From contig NZ_CALTUX010000002.1 of the NCBI RefSeq assembly GCF_943912825.1, positions 1 through 64,000 on the forward strand: DNA of 64,000 nucleotides, written 5' to 3'. Shown here in pieces: positions 61,724 through 64,000 of this stretch. Within the stretch, counting starts at the first letter, position 1; each line of letters opens with the position of its first letter. The stretch comes from an uncultured Anaerococcus sp. (GTDB lineage Bacteria; Bacillota; Clostridia; Tissierellales; Peptoniphilaceae). The notes below the pieces were generated by a model that saw nothing but the letters and a program-made list of their open reading frames with translations, searched no databases and had not been told where the DNA came from. The position numbers and the translations under genes were made by a program.

Positions 61724-62947
61724 ATGAGAGATTTACTCGATAGTAAAACAAGACGCTATATATTTGTAGGCTTTTGTTTAATAGCCATATATTTTGGATT
61801 TTTTTATATAGATAAGATTGGAGAATTTTTATCAAGGGCCTACCAGGTCTTTAGACCTCTGGTTTATGGACTTGTCATAGCCTTTATCATAAATTTACCT
61901 ATCAATTTCTTCCATAATGATATATTTTCAAGATTTGATGTTTTTAAGAAAAATAAGAAACTAAGCTTAACCCTTTCTTTGGCAATTTCCTGGATAATAT
62001 TTTTTGCAATGGTGACAATAGTCCTAACTGTTTTAATTCCAGAGCTTTCCAGGGCAATTACTAAGCTTAGCGAAAATATTCCGGTGTTTTTCGAGTCATT
62101 GGTAGATTTTTTGGACAATTATAAGTTCTTAGAAAGGGCCAGTCATCTCTTAGAAGATAAGGTCCAAAGCCTAGATTTAGATGGGATAAGCAGGACTGTG
62201 ACAAGTTTCTTGCAAGGATTTTTAAATTCTGAGTCTAGTATATTAAATAAGACTGGTTCGATTATAAGCACGGTATCTCAAGGGATCTTAGCCCTGGGTA
62301 TAGGTTTTATTTTTTCAATATATGTTAGCCTAAATAAAAATGGTCTTGCCGATGGGATAACAGGCTTTATCTTTGCCCACCTTCCAATAGAAGTGGCCAA
62401 AAATATAATCTATGTTTCAAAACTATCCTATGCATCATTTTCTAGGTTTCTTGAAACTAAAATTTTATCATGCATAGCCCTGGGAGTGGCTTGCTTTATA
62501 GGTATGCTCATCCTAAGGTTGCCATCAGCTGGTATGATATCGATCCTTATGGGAGCTTTTGACATTATTCCATACATTGGAGCATTTTCAGCAACAGCCA
62601 TCGGTATGATTTTGATATTTATCTATTCGCCAGCCAAGGCCTTGATATTTTTGATCTTCATCCTAATCCTCCAACAAGTCCAACAACAGATATTTTATCC
62701 GCTTGTCATAGGCAAGCACCAAGGCCTACCAGCTATTTGGATTTTTGTATCGGTAGTAATAGGTGGGGGACTCTTTGGAGTCTTTGGTATGGTAGCCTTC
62801 ATACCACTAGCAACTGTAGTCTACACCCTAGTTACAGACAATACCAAAAAGAAGCTTAAAAACAAAAATATTAGCGAAGAAGAAATAGAAGATTTGAGGA
62901 ATAAAACCTACGAAGAAATAAGAGAAGAAAATTTAAAAGATATGTAA
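61724..62947 (+). CDS. AI-2E family transporter
   Basis: 407 residues. About eight membrane segments and the PerM/YdgG/AI-2E family regions: VYGLVIAFIINLPINFF (near residue 47), the central amphipathic part, FLETKILSCIALGVACFIGMLILRLPSAGMISILMGAFDIIPYIGAFSATAIGMI and the LQQVQQQIFYPLVIGKHQGLPAIWIFVSVVIGGGLFGVFGMVAFIPL block. Members export diverse small molecules or ions; the autoinducer-2 role does not hold for all. A paralogue begins at 63687. Confidence 0.9.
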   Translation: MRDLLDSKTRRYIFVGFCLIAIYFGFFYIDKIGEFLSRAYQVFRPLVYGLVIAFIINLPINFFHNDIFSRFDVFKKNKKLSLTLSLAISWIIFFAMVTIVLTVLIPELSRAITKLSENIPVFFESLVDFLDNYKFLERASHLLEDKVQSLDLDGISRTVTSFLQGFLNSESSILNKTGSIISTVSQGILALGIGFIFSIYVSLNKNGLADGITGFIFAHLPIEVAKNIIYVSKLSYASFSRFLETKILSCIALGVACFIGMLILRLPSAGMISILMGAFDIIPYIGAFSATAIGMILIFIYSPAKALIFLIFILILQQVQQQIFYPLVIGKHQGLPAIWIFVSVVIGGGLFGVFGMVAFIPLATVVYTLVTDNTKKKLKNKNISEEEIEDLRNKTYEEIREENLKDM

Positions 62948-62949
62948 GC

Positions 62950-62981
62950 AAAAAGCTAGCGGAATATACTGCTAGCTTTTT
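62950..62981. terminator. Bidirectional terminator between the AI-2E gene and thiN
   Basis: AAAAAGCTAGC (62950-62960), 10-nt loop, GCTAGCTTTTT (62971-62981). Confidence 0.9.
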
Positions 62982-63594
62982 ATATAGAAAAATCTTCAAA
63001 AATTATGAGCAAATAGCCTGCATCCAAGCTAATTTTAAAATCAGACCCCTTGGTCTGGTTGGAAACTCCTAGGCTATCATCAAGACTCATTTTATAGGAA
63101 TCAAGCTCATAGGCAAGTCCATCTATTGAAAGGATAGCTTCCCCCTCTAAGGCAAAAATTGATACATAAAAGTCATAGCCCTTAAATTTATAAGAAAAAT
63201 CAGAATCTATGACAAAAATTTCCTTGCCCCTTGCCTTTAGAGAAATATTTACACCCTTTTTCTTGTAATGGAGGAGGGTTTTGATATTTGAAATCGTATG
63301 AGATTCTCGTCCACCTAGGCCACCGTAAATTATTATATCCCTATAGCCCTTTTCCATGGCAAGCCTTATGGCTGCGACTGTGTCTGTGAAGTCCTTAATA
63401 GGATTTAAGGCTATGATATTTTTAAAATCAGGCCTATCTGTCGAGTCGAAATCTCCAATTGCATAGTCAATTCTAATATTTTCCTTTTCTGCAAAACGAA
63501 AGCCTTTATCAGCTGTAATCACCAAATCATTTTCACAAATTTCATCGAAAAAGCCGTCAAAATCTCCGCCAGCTATTATAAAACACCTTTTCAT
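62980..63594 (-). CDS. thiN: Thiamine diphosphokinase
   Basis: 204 residues. IIAGGDFDGFF at the start, ADKGFRFAEKENIRIDYAIGDFDS (near residue 28) with the catalytic DFDS, KDFTDTVAAIRLAMEKGYRDIIIYGGLGGRESHTISNIKTL (KD-TD loop and GGxGxRxDH-like motif, with S-H here), and the C-terminal all-beta dimer domain (FSYKFKGYDFYVSIFALEG). Transfers pyrophosphate from ATP to thiamine to make the cofactor TPP. Own promoter on the minus strand. Confidence 0.92.
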   Translation of the reverse strand: MKRCFIIAGGDFDGFFDEICENDLVITADKGFRFAEKENIRIDYAIGDFDSTDRPDFKNIIALNPIKDFTDTVAAIRLAMEKGYRDIIIYGGLGGRESHTISNIKTLLHYKKKGVNISLKARGKEIFVIDSDFSYKFKGYDFYVSIFALEGEAILSIDGLAYELDSYKMSLDDSLGVSNQTKGSDFKISLDAGYLLIIFEDFSI

Positions 63595-63611
63595 AATTAC
63601 TCCTTTATTTT

Positions 63612-63641
63612 ATTATAACATTTTCTTAACTATTATTACAA
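63612..63641 (-). promoter_or_regulatory. thiN promoter
   Basis: Minus strand TTGTAA (63636-63641), 18-bp spacer, TATAAT (63612-63617); AAAGGAG follows before the ATG. Confidence 0.65.
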
Positions 63642-63686
63642 TTAATGGTAAAATGTATATGAATTATGAAAAAGAAGGAATTAAGC

Positions 63687-64000
63687 ATGAAAGAATTAGA
63701 TAGACAAACTAAAAATCTACTTAAGGTAGTAGTTATAGGAATTTTATTGTATTTTGGATTATTTTATATAGGTCAAGTCTCTAAGGCTCTTTCTACCCTC
63801 TATGCGGTCGTATCACCCTTTATTGTGGGTGGGGCCTTGGCCTTTATGATGAGTATTCCGACCAATTTTTTTGAGAGGAAGCTACATTCCCTTGATAAAA
63901 ATTCTAAGCATGAAAAACTTATTTCAATTTCATCAATCCTCATATCATGGGCCTTGCTGATTGCCTTTCTAGTAATACTTATAAATATCTTGATCCCATC
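63687..64000 (+). CDS. AI-2E family transporter, second copy, cut by the window end
   Basis: Open frame without a stop before the end of the window; 104 codons visible from ATG 63687 (AAGAAGGAA upstream; an in-frame ATG at 63666 has none). Reads LKVVVIGILLYFGLFYIGQVSKALSTLYAVVSPFIVGGALAFMMSIPTNFFERKL, closely parallel to the N-terminus of the gene at 61724, with thiN inserted between the two on the other strand. 3' part lies outside the window. Confidence 0.85.
   Translation, partial: MKELDRQTKNLLKVVVIGILLYFGLFYIGQVSKALSTLYAVVSPFIVGGALAFMMSIPTNFFERKLHSLDKNSKHEKLISISSILISWALLIAFLVILINILIP

Overview
The window looks like chromosome of a low-GC, Gram-positive anaerobe of the Clostridia/Tissierellia type; a relative of Anaerococcus or Peptoniphilus is my inference, not a demonstrated assignment. 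Supporting signs are the AT-rich sequence with GGAGG ribosome sites, a CIRCE-controlled groESL operon, a Rex redox repressor, GlpP antitermination, an AmaP/Asp23 operon, rubredoxin with an NADH:rubredoxin-type reductase, and large helical surface proteins. No phage, insertion sequence or CRISPR array was seen.

Layout. 1-3.4 kb: remnant of an ABC ATPase, then groES-groEL, followed by a GC-rich structured repeat. 3.4-11.1 kb: four small proteins (YgbA-type, DUF4256, a lipoprotein) and two big secreted helical/coiled-coil surface proteins. 11.1-14.5 kb: an XRE repressor-ImmA/IrrE protease-MnmM operon divergent from a Y-family polymerase, with repeated operator-like sites between them, then a second GC-rich repeat cluster. 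14.5-19.8 kb: GltS and a compact polysaccharide operon (two GT2 enzymes, a Wzz-like protein, a P-loop-less CpsD-like protein, an SH3 lipoprotein). 20-24.5 kb: Ugp-type ABC importer. 24.5-28 kb: arcA behind a leader hairpin, a small par-like type I toxin-antitoxin locus, and uraA. 28-33.5 kb: rubredoxin-reductase-type flavoprotein, GNAT, UvrD-like helicase-nuclease, PadR, pseudouridine synthase. 33.5-45.5 kb: glycerol catabolism (glpP, glpK, GlpA-like dehydrogenase, second flavoprotein, DUF1667 protein; then glpF and a second GlpA-like gene) flanking a membrane-anchored subtilase. 45.6-50 kb: a zinc-ribbon membrane protein, a GH13-like protein without catalytic residues, a third divergent structured repeat, and tRNA-Pro. 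50-64 kb: CobB sirtuin, F420-ligase-like protein, YitT protein, rubredoxin (52 aa), anti-sigma-like ATPase, typA, rex, ABC-F, amaP-DUF2273-asp23, two AI-2E family transporters (the second cut by the window end) and thiN.

How it fits together. The glycerol genes form one physiological unit: GlpF admits glycerol, GlpK phosphorylates it, the flavoproteins oxidise glycerol-3-phosphate, and the Ugp-like importer may bring in phosphorylated glycerol compounds. Four separate leaders carry a purine-rich block followed by a hairpin, consistent with GlpP antitermination. The XRE-ImmA-polymerase block looks like a protease-relieved damage response.

Most unusual signals: (1) a 26.3-26.6 kb locus with a 31-residue membrane peptide and a convergent ~62-nt RNA sharing one bidirectional terminator and carrying two blocks complementary to the toxin translation-start region; (2) a family of structured repeats (A at 3.0-3.25 kb, B1/B2 at 14.0-14.5 kb, C at 49.65-49.8 kb) in which several stems keep pairing while their sequence changes. 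All functional assignments are from reading motifs by eye; no database search was run.
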